Positions 1 through 13,600 of a stretch of 64,000 bases of DNA are shown here, in pieces. Every line of letters starts with the position of its first letter. The stretch's first letter is position 1. The position numbers and the translations under genes are program-made. The notes beneath the pieces were generated by a model. The model was not told the origin of the DNA and searched no databases. It saw nothing but the letters and a program-made list of their open reading frames with translations. The DNA lies in the NCBI GenBank assembly GCA_029948255.1, contig JALIZF010001407.1, positions 231,258-295,257 of the forward strand, in the 5' to 3' direction. This DNA is from Telmatactis stephensoni. Taxonomy: Eukaryota; Cnidaria; Anthozoa; Actiniaria; Isophelliidae.

Positions 1-769
1 ATCCTACATGTTGCTAAAGGAACATACATAGAAGCAAGTCAATTATATTCCTCATTTAAGCATTCAAAAGATCTTGAGAGGTTTTTGTACTGAATTTTAA
101 TATCGGAGACCATTGCATGGTTAGGTTCCATTGACCTTGTATTTCGCGTTTGGTCACGTAACGTCTTTTATTCAATATATAAACCGTCCGAAAAATACAC
201 GATTTGTTATTGTGTCAAAAACACCGTTGTAGAAGTTTTTACAGCAAACAATTGAGATACATAGTGAAATAAAAATAATAATAAAACTGGTATATTCGCG
301 GGGAATATTTTTGCATGTCGGAGATATACAATACCTATGCATGATAATAGAAGCAATGACAGACAAATTGACTAATCAGATATTCTTTTATAGTTTAAGT
401 TAACCGATTCAAAAAAGGTCTTATGTTACGGTTAACTACCAGTCCCGGAATAAGAATGCGTGAAACGGTTCGGGGAAGAGGGCTCCCGGGGCACGAGTGA
501 ACGCACGTGTGCGTCTAGTTAAATTATAATGAGGCCAATCAGAGAGAGGATTAAGTTTTGCCGTTGGAAATGGTTTGGGGTAGTCAAATGCCCAGGGCGT
601 CCTTTTCCCCTTTTCCTTTCCTTCCCCCTCCCCCTCCCCCTCCGGTCCTCCCCCTCCCCCTTCGCCCTGGGTCCCCGAGGATGAGTTATCCACTGTATAG
701 ATTTTATCCGCTGGATAAGAATTTATCCGCTGGATATGGCGCTATTCACCCTTCGTACAACCGGCCCCA
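1..769. other. Unique left flank, no gene found
   Basis: No convincing exon is visible. A pyrimidine-rich low-complexity tract built of CCCCT units lies at about 611-662, so the glycine-rich reading frame antisense to it is an artefact. This stretch shows no match to the flanks of transporter copies B and C; homology with them begins near 770. Confidence 0.5.
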
Positions 770-1640
770 GTTAGACTCGTCCTCTTTCCAATTTTTTTTC
801 CATCACTCGCCCATCGTTATATGCTTTACACATCAATCAATTTTTTGACACAATCATACTTATCGTTGTGTTTCTTTCTTGTTTTGCTGTTGTTTTGTTG
901 TTTTTTACTTTGCTTTGAGATACAATATGGAGTCACAAAATATTGAATATAATGCGGCTTCATAATTGATGCTTCAGCTGCGAATGTAATTTAAATATAA
1001 TCGTTATGAAATTTCATATTGAATTATGATTTATATTTTGTATTCTAATTTTTTTATTTGTCTATTGGTAAAATGTTCGCCGCAGCAGCATCTAATCATT
1101 GTACACAGACTCAGTCATCTGTAGCTGAAAGATGCAGGTTCTAGATCAAGAAGCAGAAGAAGTAGCTACATCAAGAGGTAACATGGCTGAATTTCTTCTA
1201 ACTCAATTTAAGATATACTTTCTTTTTGTGTTTAAAAGCTAAAGATCTTGCTAATTAGCAATTAACATCTTTGATCATCCTATGCTAATCCCCATTCAAC
1301 CTGCAAGCATATCATTATCATCAGCTGGGAAGAAAAGCAGGATGCCCCCGCATGCAGATAGATTTGAAAGGAAAAGACAGCTCTCGGCAGGAGAAATATA
1401 TATATTATAGATAACTATTTACATTAATTAATTAGCTATCGGTTCACTGAGCTTTAAATTTTGGGTGACGAATTTATTGTATCTCCATATTGATAAATAT
1501 GAAAGTGGCACATGGGCTAAAATTTAAAGTCAATAGTGCGTTTTCTTTCTGATCAAACAACACGTATCAACTACTTGTTGAAAATGGGGTATTAGATGCA
1601 TCAATCAACCAAATTTTTTTTACCAGGTGAAAGGTATTCA
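770..1640 (+). promoter_or_regulatory. Duplicated 5' flank of transporter copy A
   Basis: From about 770 the sequence aligns with 21400 onward (copy B) and 29995 onward (copy C). A donor-like AGAG/GTAACATG at 1177/1178 is kept in all three copies (22093, 30375). A polypyrimidine/CAG acceptor sits at 1626, 14 bp before the start codon. I infer a 5' non-coding exon ending near 1177 and an intron to 1626. The A copy lacks the 234-bp insertion found here in B and C. No clear TATA box was recognised. Confidence 0.4.
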
Positions 1641-4600
1641 ATGGTTGAGCAAATTTCCAGGAGTAATTCTGTCCCGAACCAATTCGACACCAAAGTCTCA
1701 TGGATTGTGTCCATATCTTCTTCACTGGCTAGTCTCATTAATGTTGGAACTTGCTACGTCTTTGGAATATTTTTTCCAAAAATACTTGACGAATTCAAAG
1801 CTGGAAAAGCGAGAACAGGTAACTTAGGACGTTTAGGATTCTACTGGATTTGTGTGACTCATACACTCGGTTAACTGAAATTTCGATCCGCTGATGCCAA
1901 ATCCTTTAGCGTGAAATTGGCCTCCCAGGAAGCCAACAGTATGCACTAATCTCCCTATCCCCATCAGTGCTCGGCTACTCGCGCGCGCCCAAGATAACCA
2001 AAGGAATCTTTGATTTGTATAGTTTCAACTAGTTTCCTTCGCAGTACTTTTAAGATTAAGTTTAATTTGAACATATAAGAATAACTCTTAACTGAATACA
2101 TATACTTTGTACTTATTTTGACCCTTAATGTAAGAGAGGTGTCTATGATCCCGAATAAACTAACTGACTAGATGGGGGTTCCTTTTATGGTCATTTGTTG
2201 AGTGTTGCAACAATCCGGACTGTGAATTATCTATGTTTACGTACTTTGTTATATTCTTCTTTAGCTTTTGTTGGGTCGTTCTCCATTGCTTTTCTCACAT
2301 TACTATGTCCTGTGTCGTCAAAGCTCGTCAATCGCTTTGGAAGCCGTAAAGCCATTGCTGTCGGTGGAGTGACATGCGCACTAGGTCTTTTAGGATCATC
2401 GTTTGCCCCAAATCTCTACGTTCTTTACTTTTCATACGGATTTGTGGTAGGAAGTGGATCCTGTCTAGTCTACATGTCTGCCTTCTTAGTTGTTCCATTG
2501 TACTTTGACAAGCATCGAAATGTTGCCACAGCTATTGCGTCAGTTGGGCCTGGAGCTGGTCTTCTACTTTTAAGCCCCGTTGCACAAACACTCTTGGAAC
2601 ATCTTACTTGGAGGAAAACATTTTTGGTGATGGCTGGTATAAGTCTTACCTCGAGTTTTTTGGGACTCGGCATTTCGAGGAAGAACACTTCAACGACTTC
2701 AGGCTATAAACCTTCAGAGGAAATGAACAAGACGTGCTGTTTTAAAATGAAGGATGCGTTAGACTTTTCTGTGTTAAAAAGTCCTATGTTTCTATTATTG
2801 GTTGCAATGAGTTTATTGGTATACACAGGCCATTTCATGCCTTTAGTTCATTTGGTATGTACAGGCTGAAAATTCCTTGTAATTTGCACTATAATTCTTA
2901 TCTAAGGTCCACTAATATAATGTGCAAATGCAAAAGGATTTGGGGCTTGGGAGTCCAGGAGTGGATTTAGGGGATGGAAGGGTACAAGGGGTAGCGCACC
3001 CCTCCTCCTGAGACCACTTTAGGCCCTTTTCTTCTCGGTATTTTTCCAAAATATCCTCTGGATAGATTCCGATTTTTAAGACGCTGCATCCTTTCTAAAG
3101 AATAACTTCTGGCCTTCTGCTCTCTCAGAGGAGAAGGTACTGAACTTGGGGTATAACTTGCTGAGGTGTGCCGAACTAAAGGATATGTACCAAGAACTTT
3201 TTGAGTTGTTGCAATTGGGATCTATACAGACAATCGGTAATTTTGGTCAATGGCTTCTGAAAATTTGAATGACTGTAGTTTCAAGGCAAACAGATAATTT
3301 CGAAATATCCTACACAGTACAAAAGTAACCGGTAATATGACAAATTGTGATTTATCATAACATCAATATTTTTGAGTCCCAAAGTAGTACATGTAGGTTT
3401 TTATTACTATAGACTCGATTCCCAGCTGTTCGAATGATAGCCTAACGATCCCTCCACGGGCACTTTGCATGTCGTTGTTTCAAGTCAAACTTGCCTAATG
3501 AAATACATTGCATATCATTTTCTTTTCAGATAAAATATGCTGAAGACATTGGTATATCAAGTCACAGTTCATCTTGGATGTACTTTATAACCGGTTCTGT
3601 TTCAATGGTCTGTAGAGTGCTAATCGGAAAATTAGGCGATTCTGGTCGGGTTTCTTTTTTCCATATTTTCCAGTGCGGACTTGTTTTAAAAGCACTGGCT
3701 GATTTCTTGCTGCCACAGTTTACTCAGCTTGGGTACCTGTATGGTTACGCTGTGCTTCAAGGTATTTGTGAGGCTATGTATTTGACACCTCTCTACTGTA
3801 AAGTAATGTTGTTGTATCCCAGACAAGGTCTAGGCTGGCTGATGTTCTTTTCTGGGATTCCGATCTTCTTTGGACCAGCGTTGGCAGGTCAGTGTTCAAT
3901 TTGTATTTACTCAAGAGCTACTAATGAAGCTACCATTGGAATTATATTGCAAAATCGTCATCAGTCGACTAAAAATTATGAATATTACGGCCATACCGGG
4001 ACCACGGACGATAGGATAATAATCATTTGATCTCTTTTGAAAATTTATTCAAATTAATTAAACAGACAATAATATTTATTATTTTACAAAAAGGCAGAAT
4101 TACAGTAAGTAAAGGTAATTTATAAATATTGTCTTTTTAAGAAATTTGAATAAATTTTCAATAATGATTATCCTTGGCCGTATACAGTGTGTTTTTCTAG
4201 TCCAGACCAGGCCTCTTTTTATATACCCCACTCCGCTTCGGTAAAGCAGAGTCCAGAAGAACTTGCATGCGCATGCGTTACATGAACCAATCAGACACCG
4301 TAAAATTTTGGTGTGACCAGGTTACAAGGCTATCGTTCAATATGGCTGCTGTTTACGAAGGGTTAGACGAAAGGTTACCTGAAATAAATCAGCTATAATA
4401 TGAAAATTAGGTACTACCTAATAGCGGAGCTCCCATTTAAATATAATAATAATTTTAAATACTTTGTTTTATTTTTTGACGTTTTTGATTCAAATGAAAT
4501 GGGCTTCCTGTGGTAATAGGCAAACAAAGATTGCATTTTGTTGTAAAAGTTGAAATAAAGATTATAGATCAAGCTTTATTTCTTGCCCTTCAGTCTCCTG

Positions 4601-7600
4601 AGAATTATAAGGCTTTCAAGCTCAGTCACCATAGTGATTTTTATTCAGATTCAGTCAGATTTTATAATTGACTTTGTAGTAGTGGTTCATAATTCTCAGA
4701 AATAGAATGCAAAAATCCCTCAAACTGATTTCATTCACATAAATGCTGTTCAACCTGATTTCAACATCCTTCAATTAAACAATTAGACATTGCAGAACAT
4801 TATATTTAGATTTTTCTGTCTTGACAGTATTTTGGCATCTGGTTTTTGTACTATGTAGAATAGAATGGCACAGATAAATAGTTGTCATTACACGAAACAA
4901 GAATTCTCTCTTCCAGGTTACACTAATCATGACTTTAGATGAAATTGTAAAACAACTCAAAACAACTACTACCTAAAAGCAGAGCTCCAATTTCAATTTA
5001 AATATTATTTATGTTCTTGATTCAAATGAATTGGGCTTCCTGTGGTAATTGAAAAAGTTGAAATGAAGATTAATTTAAAAAGCATTTTTAAAATAAGTTT
5101 TGGTTTTGGTTTGTATAGTGGGCTTGTATAAAGCTCAGTGACCTTTATTACAGTAAATTTTAATATTCAGATTCACTGTCAGATTTCATAACTGACTTTG
5201 TAGTGGTTCATAATTTTCAGAAATATAAAGCAAAATCTCCAAAACCTTTTTAAATTGATACAAGTAATTAAACCTTTTCAACATCCTGAATATTACAGAA
5301 CAACATATCTTGATTTGTCTGTCTTTACTATATTTGTGACATCTTGTTTTTTTGTGGTTGTTGTTGTTGTTTTGTTTTGTTATTTAATTGACATGTGGAA
5401 TAGAATGACACACTAGCTAGGTGAATACTTGTCTCCCACTTGTCTCTTCCAGATTACACTGATAATACAGTTTAAGTGTCATTGTCAGAACATCCCGGGC
5501 AGATCCAAAAGATCGGGGTCGTCCGATTTACTCTGTTCTTTGATCACTAGTAGACTATCCGATAGGGTGAAGAACCGTGCCATTAAAAGTTTCTTAGGCC
5601 TTTTATCTTCCGAGATTGACCACCCCCCTCTGTTTTGGACTCCTGAAGGACTTTGAGACCACTAAATTTTACGGTCACATTGGGGACCTCAGCAACGAAT
5701 AATGCCTTGTCATGAGCAACTTTCACATTTTGTGAGGGAAATTTAGTCTGTAAATGAGCTATTCTGAGGAGATGAGTCAATTTTGAAAAGTTGCAAAAAT
5801 TTGAGCGGCTTTGGAAATTTGCATACGAAACTTATCTACCTGCAGATCGTAAAATTTGTCATTTTTAAAGACCATTTTCTCAAAAGTGCGGCAGTTATTT
5901 TCCAAATAAATGACAGATTATTAAAGCAGTATACTTGATTATAACGAAACCGTAGAGTTAAAATTGGGATCTATAATACTTCGGGCGTGATTTCCTTCCA
6001 AATTTGACAAACATCACTGTTGCGAAGGCGTTGTCGCGTCTAATATTCACTTCCGGTCAACCCATAAATTCTTCTTTCCGCAGCACTAAATGCCGTCAAT
6101 TCTCCCACAATACTTTTTGAAACCTGAATTAAGTTCAAACTTAATTGTTTGAAACAATAAAATATTTATTTGACTTAATATTTATTCCATCACACAAAAT
6201 ATACCTTCGGATTTATGCTCTGAAAAATAGTTCATCCCGGCGTTGTGGATTTCCACACAATTAATAATAGTATGTAAATCGTCACGTTTACCTTGAATAG
6301 CAGAGAAAGACACAAGTAGAAAGAGATTAAAAGCTATTAAATTTGTGATATAATGCTTCAGTGAAATATTCGATCTTCAAGTGTATTTTCTACTTTTGTC
6401 GAAACTAATTTGCATAAGAAACTGTCACGCAACGAGGTCAACTAATTCGAATCCCGCAAGCGCATTTTTTAGTTGAATTATTACTTTGCAAACTAAAATT
6501 AATTTTTTTCATACAATAAACTAAACCAGAAGCCCGGGATTGCGAGGAATAAACATCGAATGCAAAGGAAAAATAAGTATTCATTAATGTTCCTTTCATC
6601 AGTTTCATCCCACTGACATTTCATGCATTTTTGGTTTTTCGTTTTTTTGTTTTGTTTTGTTTTGTTTTGTTTTGTTTTGCTTTGTTTTTTTTTCCGCAGG
6701 GTTCGAGAAAAAATAGAATACAATTTATATCAATTTCGATACAGAAAAGGCTAGACAAATAGGGAACTCACACAGGTTCCGGTTTACAGATAAGAAAGTA
6801 GTTACAGTTTATTTGAATTTATATTGAGATTGACCTTTTTAAATCTTGTCCAAACACTAGTCTTGAATGCTCGGCAGTTTTTCAAGTACGTAACGAAGGT
6901 CGAGCTTGATCATGAAGTCAAATCCCTTTTAATTTGCATCTGATGTCCCTTAGACAATTTCCGCTTGCATACAGGGACAACCTTGTATATATTCTTCAAT
7001 TGGTTCAATGTAAGTTTTTTTTCTCTTTTCACTTCCTGCTTCAATTTCAATGGTCAGACTTTCACAAATACTTCTAAGGTCTGCAATTCGAAGGTTGTTC
7101 AGTTTTCCATCTTTCAATAGCTGGCAAATATTCCTTTCTCCAACTAAAACTGGATGATCAGGGCCCTCCATGTCTTGAACAACAACGTCGCGAAGAGCAT
7201 AAAAGGATTCCTCGGCTTGCACTGCCTCGATGTCTTCCTCTGTTAGTTCTTCTTCAGTCGCACATTCATCTGACTCCACTTGTTGTTTCCGTTGCTTCGC
7301 CGATAAACGCGAGAAGAAACTTTTAATTTGATCGGCAGTTCTCCACTCTTCTGGCTTAAACATTGCCTTCCCATGTTCATCTTTCGCTCTTTTCATTTCT
7401 CTTGATAACTGGGCAGGATCTGCCTTTTGCCCAGTCACAGCACCAACGTCAAATTGTTCCACAAGAAATTTTCTGGCCTTTTCTCCCATTCTGGTCCACG
7501 TTCTGCTTGTCTTTAACGCCCATCCGATCTTTGGTTCGTTATCAGAGGGTGTCGTATCTGAATGTTGTTCTTCTAAATTGGACTCTTCGACGACGTTTGG

Positions 7601-10600
7601 GGTTGTGGTGGTATATTTAACACCAGTAACTTTCTCGGCCCATGTTTTCCTTATTGAATCATACATGGATTCTCTCTCAGTTTTGCGCACATGTTTATCG
7701 GTATCCATATGAGCCTCTGCCTCAGCCTTTGTCTTGAAAGTGAGGACGCACTCAGTCTCGCTACAAGAGTAGATGTCGTGCTTTGACGTTTGGTCTTGGG
7801 CTTTACCTGCAATAACACCAAGATCTTGCTTTCGGGGACCAAAGTCCTGTATTAACTCCAAGCCTGTTTCCTGTTGTGGTTCGATCTGAAGTTCCGTATA
7901 CTTAATAAGGCGTCCGGGTCCGATTTGAAAGCTTCGCCATGCTCTGATACCATCTTCTTCAAAGGAAAAGTTATTTAAGAGGCTAATGCCTGGTATTTTG
8001 TTGTCTTTTCCATTATCTCTCAAGGGATTTACTTTGGCGACGGCAGTCCGACATCCTTTAGTACCACCATGGGATTCAAGGGCTTCTTTCATATCTTCTG
8101 CTGTCTTGATGTCGTGCTTTTCGTTGACATATCTTCTCATGTGACCTTTCATTGGAGCTATTTTTCGATCGCAAATGTCTTTTCCGGCTTGGGGGTCAGA
8201 AAAGTCATATCTCAATGGAAGGATACCAGTTCTCTTGGCAATGTAAGGCAAGCTGAGTAGAAGAGCACCATTATGATAACAGCCTGCATTGTCTGAACGA
8301 ATGTAGGCTTTTTTGATTGTAGGATAATCTTGTCGGACGACATGCAAAAGGTTTTCGACGATTGATACAACAGCAAAAGCATCTTGGCCACACGAGTCAA
8401 ACAAGTGCACATAACATTCCACTTGAAACACTCTGTCCTTCTTAGTTATCACGGCAGAAACATGCCAACTTTTCCCCCTTTTTCCATAGAAATCACTCAT
8501 ACGCTCTCGGTAATGTTGAGGAAGGTACTTCATGGCCCAATCCATCACTATGAGACATGCGTCGTCTTTGAGATCATTGAGCGCCTGATGTTTAGCCTCA
8601 TCTTGGTTTATCAGGCGTAGTAGGTGTGATTTCCAAGCACTGATGGCGCGAATATATTCAGCAACTTCAAACTTTATAATCTCCCGCTGCTCTTCTGTAA
8701 TATTTACGAGTTCAGCTTTTAGAGAGATTTCTTGAAGGACTCTTCTTAAAGACTCACAGCTTTCACACAGAACATCATGCTTGTGCTGGCATTCACGCTT
8801 GAAAGCCTTATCTTTAGGATCACTAAGAGCGTAGACTATGCAATGGTCTTTGCAGTGTTCGTTGATGCCAATGTGCGCCTTAAAACCAGCTTTTAGATAC
8901 CTTTTCCCTTCTCTCAGTTTGTTTTGTGCATCTTTTCCCCATTGTTCACCGGCGCCATTATCTACCAACGAGTCTATGATTTTCATCATGTTATCAAATG
9001 CCTCTGTTCCTTCTGCAGTTAGATTATCTAGTCCTTGTAGGGATGTCTGCATAGATGCGGAGCAAACCTCGAGCATTCTCCACAGCGATCGATCACTCGC
9101 AGGCTGAAATTCTTGCTGCTCGCAGTAGTCTTTATACTGTGTAATAATTCTTGATGGTATCAGTGTCCTAATAACTGCCGGGATAATGATCTTTTCACCA
9201 GAATCAAGCTTCATGGTTTTAGTTCCAAAGGCTACATCCTGAGTGAATTCAGGGCGGGAGAGAAACTCTATAAAGTGGTCTACCTTTGCTTGAGGAATTC
9301 TTTGATGAAATTGAGGATGGGCGGGCACTGGCTGACCTTTTCCTGCCTGGGTAGCATGTAAACGGGCTTGATCAATACGCCATTTGGAGAGACCAGGTAT
9401 CATTTGCTGCAGCTCAGATTTACTGAAATCATTTGCAAAGAGGGACAATATCTGTCGTTTTGTTTGCCAAGATTCTGCTTGTATGTACGATTTGACGAGA
9501 GCATCCACTAGATTTTCATTACCATCAAAATGAGGCCTAATAGAACCACCTGCCTCCAATCCAGGTACTAGTAGACCTCCTTGTTTTATGGATTCCCATA
9601 AATGTTCCTCTTGACCAGGGCTGATAACAGAAAATGCACTTGTTACAATTTCCTTTGCTTTTCGCGAGTAATACTTCTGTTGCGTAACTGATATGTCATC
9701 CCACGAAGTGTTGAGCGTTGACAGTACTGGGCTGATACGACCATCACTTAATTTGTGGATCGCTTCGTTTAGTGTCGTTCTCTTTTGTTGCTGGAGCTCA
9801 ATTTCATCAACCCAGATACTTACTTCCTGTTCAGGAAGACTGCTACTCTGTGATGACTGTGAAGAGGTTGTTACTGTCTGAGTATCATCTTGAAAATGAC
9901 TGTCTGATGAGGTACCAGGTTGTGATAGATCAGCGGGCTGTACACTTAGTGGTATTTCTAGTTCCTCTTGGACTTCTTGCTGGGACGTCTGTAACAATAA
10001 TGCCAAAACCGAATTCGTATTACGGGTTCTCAGTTGCAAAATTAATGTTAGTGAGAATAAGAGACAACACCGGCTTCCTGTGTTGAATTAGGACAAGAGA
10101 CCATAATACTAAGAGAGCGAAACTCAGTATTGATGTCTGTGCGATGTTCGCGGCGACTAAAGGCCCAGACACACAGTGCAACATTTCCCGAAACATTTGC
10201 TGAAACATCGCGCGCAACACTGTTGCACCGTGTGTCCACCACTGAAACATCTCGTGCAATGTTGCGCGCAACAGTTCTGGACAGTTACAGAAGTAGAACT
10301 CGATCCTATTTCTGCGACTGTTGCGCGCAACGTTTCGCGAAACACAGGAATGGGTGGACACACGCTGCAACATTGTGTTGCGCGCGATGTTTCAGCAAAT
10401 GTTTCAAGAAATGTTGCACCGTGTGTCCGGGCCTTTTTATAAGGCTATTTTTTAGTAATTTCGCTATCGCGCGCGGAAGGCTCTCAAACAAGAGAATTCA
10501 AGAGCCAAAAGCAAACAGTCCCGTCCGCGCGCATGTTAAAAATCAAATTCTGTAGAAGGATTTCACGGTAGCCATGTTTGTGGTCAAAATAATTGAGTTT

Positions 10601-13600
10601 GTCATTTAAAAACTTTTTATTGTACTTGCACAAACATGGCTGCCATGAAATCCCTCTATTGTTTCAGAGCCCGCTGCGCGCGCGATGGCAAAATTAATAA
10701 AAATAGCCTTGTCGCCGCGAACATTCAACAGACATCGATACCGAGTTTCGCTTTCTTAGTATTATGGTCTCTTGATTAGGAGAGAAGAAGACTAGGGACG
10801 AAACGGGGGAGAGTAAAAGAATAACTCCTCCTTTTTTCCTCTTCCCCACCCCCCATCCCCTCCCATTTAATTGCCGAAGGAAGCGCCGAGAATGATGAAG
10901 AGTTGTCTGCGAAGGAGGCTAGTGAGAATAAGTAAACTGACTATACTTACATGATCTGAATTGCTGTCACTTTGCTCTGCTCTTTTTTATAGTGAATATG
11001 TCGACATGCCTCGCAAACGGCTAAAATATTGACGTGTAAAAATGAGTGTTGGGATATTTTTCTTTGGTATTTGCCACAGGGTTCCCAAAAGTTATTATTT
11101 AGCTCGGCCCATGAACCCTGCATCTAGTAAGGGAAACATTTGTTCGATACCATTTTAAAAGTTTCGTTTGATCATTAGCAAAGAAGAAAAAATAATTAGT
11201 AAGCACAATAAAAAAATCATCCCTCAAAAGTCAGATACCCTTGGTTACATGAACAATAATGAAACTTTGTGAAAAAACTGTTCCCACTTTTAAACGCAGC
11301 ATCTTTTGCGGTGCGTTCAATATTATTCAGTATTCGGTAAAAGAATGAAATTTCTGTTAAATAACTTACCAGAACCAATTGGGACAACTGAGTCAAACAG
11401 TTGATGGATTTCTGCAGACATGGACGCATTTACTCTACGGGGAAGCTTTAGTTGTTTTCTGGGTCCTTTGTGTGCAGGATAGCTACACACACGACTTTTG
11501 CGCCCTTGCCAATCAGTGGTGAGGCTTTTGCGATGTTTTGGGCAGATTGTCATAACCTCTACCTCATGACTATCATAATGAAACAATCCTGAGCGATTCA
11601 AAATTAAATCCTTTTCAGACAGCACGGTCTTTCCCCGTCCACGTTTACCAGTAACTTGTAAGCTTACTAGATGAGATGTCATATCTTGAGTACATGCTGA
11701 TAACGGAACTAGAGTTGAACCAACACCAACAAGACCACATGGAGAATTCTCTGCTACGAACGAGCAACTTACTTCTACCGCCATTGTGCATGGAAAAGAC
11801 AGATTGCACAATCAAAACCCGGTTATCGACATTCACAATCAGTCACACAATATGGCACCTAATTTTACAGTCTCAGTGACAAAGCAACTCCAGTTCCCAA
11901 AAGCTTACCAGTAACATCCAGCCATATTGCCAATTTTTGTTAGTTTGGAAAAGTAACAGTTCAAACAAAAAGGAACAAAACGGGAGCTTTCATTATAACG
12001 CGATGCGGGATTCGAAATAGTTGACCTCGTTGCGTGACAGTTTCTTATGCAAATTAGTTTCGACAAAAGTAGAAAATACACTTGAAGATCGAATATTTCA
12101 CTGAAGCATTATATCACAAATTTAATAGCTTTTAATCTCTTTCTACTTGTGTCTTTCTCTGCTATTCAAGGTAAACGTGACGATTTACATACTATTATTA
12201 ATTGTGTGGAAATCCACAACGCCGGGATGAACTATTTTTCAGAGCATAAATCCGAAGGTATATTTTGTGTGATGGAATAAATATTAAGTCAAATAAATAT
12301 TTTATTGTTTCAAACAATTAAGTTTGAACTTAATTCAGGTTTCAAAAAGTATTGTGGGAGAATTGACGGCATTTAGTGCTGCGGAAAGAAGAATTTATGG
12401 GTTGACCGGAAGTGAATATTAGACGCGACAACGCCTTCGCAACAGTGATGTTTGTCAAATTTGGAAGGAAATCACGCCCGAAGTATTATAGATCCCAATT
12501 TTAACTCTATGGTTTCGTTATAATCAAGTATACTGCTTTAATAATCTGTCATTTATTTGGAAAATAACTGCCGCACTTTTGAGAAAATGGTCTTTAAAAA
12601 TGACAAATTTTACGATCTGCAGGTAGATAAGTTTCGTATGCAAATTTTCAAAGCTGCTCAAATTTTTAAAACTTTTCAAAATTGACTCATCTCCTCAGAA
12701 TAGTTCCCATACAGACTAAATTTCCCTCACAAAATGTGAAAGTTGCTCATGACAAGGCATTATTCATTGCTGAGGCCCCCAATGTGAACGTAAAATTTAG
12801 TGGTCTCAAAGCGCTTCAGGAGTCCAAAACAGAGGGGGGTGGTCAATCTCAGAAGATAAAAGGCCTAAGAAACTTTTAATGGCATGGTTCTTCACCCTAT
12901 CGGATAGTCTACTAGTGGTCAAAGAACAGAGCAAATCGGACGACCCCAATCTTTTGGATCTGCCCGGGATGTTCTGACAATGACACTTAAAGTGACTATA
13001 AAAACAGCTACTTGAGTGACACAACAAGAAAACAAGGAACTAAGCATTTTTAGTCTGCATTTAAGGTCTCGTAGGGCTCACTGAGCAACTTCATGCTTAA
13101 TGGTAAAACAACTCTAGTTTGTATGCAAAATTCCTTCTTTTATTCCTGTCAATTTTTTCATTAAATTCCAGACCTAAACTTGAGCTGTATTTACACATTA
13201 GTGGGGTGGAAATAAGTTCAAAATCATTTTTTTACTAATTTTAGAACTAGTGCAAAAGGTTCACCGTAAAACAAATGTCGCTGTACATTTCATGTACTTG
13301 ATCGAGTGTTTGTTTAAACTTGGCCACAGTTCAACGTGCATAAAAGTTTATTTTTTAAAGACATCAATCCCAAATAAAAGATCAAAGATCAAATATAGGT
13401 ACAAGAGACGTTTTGACATCATTTTCTGGCCACGGTCTTTACCTTGAAGTGCTTTCCTAATCGGTTGTCTTTAGAAGCATAGTCCTAGATCCTTGTTTCA
13501 CGCTCAATGCAGACGATTCTTGACTTCCAACTTTGGCTAGATTTTTAAGCAGCTTTACTGAAGGCATCTTCACGAAACGAAGAATACACGAGCCTCAATG

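Larger units (their letters stand above)
5476..12986 (-). mobile_element. 7.5-kb TTAA-flanked DNA transposon with 983-bp TIRs
   Basis: The element is flanked by TTAA at 5472-5475 and 12987-12990. It begins GTGTCATTGTCAGAACATCC and ends with the reverse complement, and the two ends stay near-identical over 983 bp. The sibling element at 17673-19742 lacks it and shows an uninterrupted TTTTAAGTGACTAT at the corresponding site, confirming an insertion at TTAA (with single-base differences beside it). It carries one two-exon gene on the minus strand (6950-11784). TTAA targets are known for piggyBac, Kolobok and Sola3 elements; the protein does not look like a piggyBac transposase to me, and assignment is open. 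High TIR identity and an open gene suggest recent activity. Confidence 0.85.

Noticed and set aside
436..848. Gly-rich and Pro-rich frames
   Set aside because: Created by a CCCCT low-complexity tract; no start context or conserved motif.
3888..4030. Read-through frame beyond exon 3 of the transporter (with RATNEATIG)
   Set aside because: It follows the donor GCAG/GTCAGT, and the next exon continues the conserved transporter sequence in phase, so this is intron. The same applies in B and C.
10020..10555. Several overlapping Cys/Arg-rich frames on both strands
   Set aside because: They arise from the GTTGCGCGCAAC repeats of a palindromic MITE; only the short stretch 10040-10077 in the transposase frame is used.
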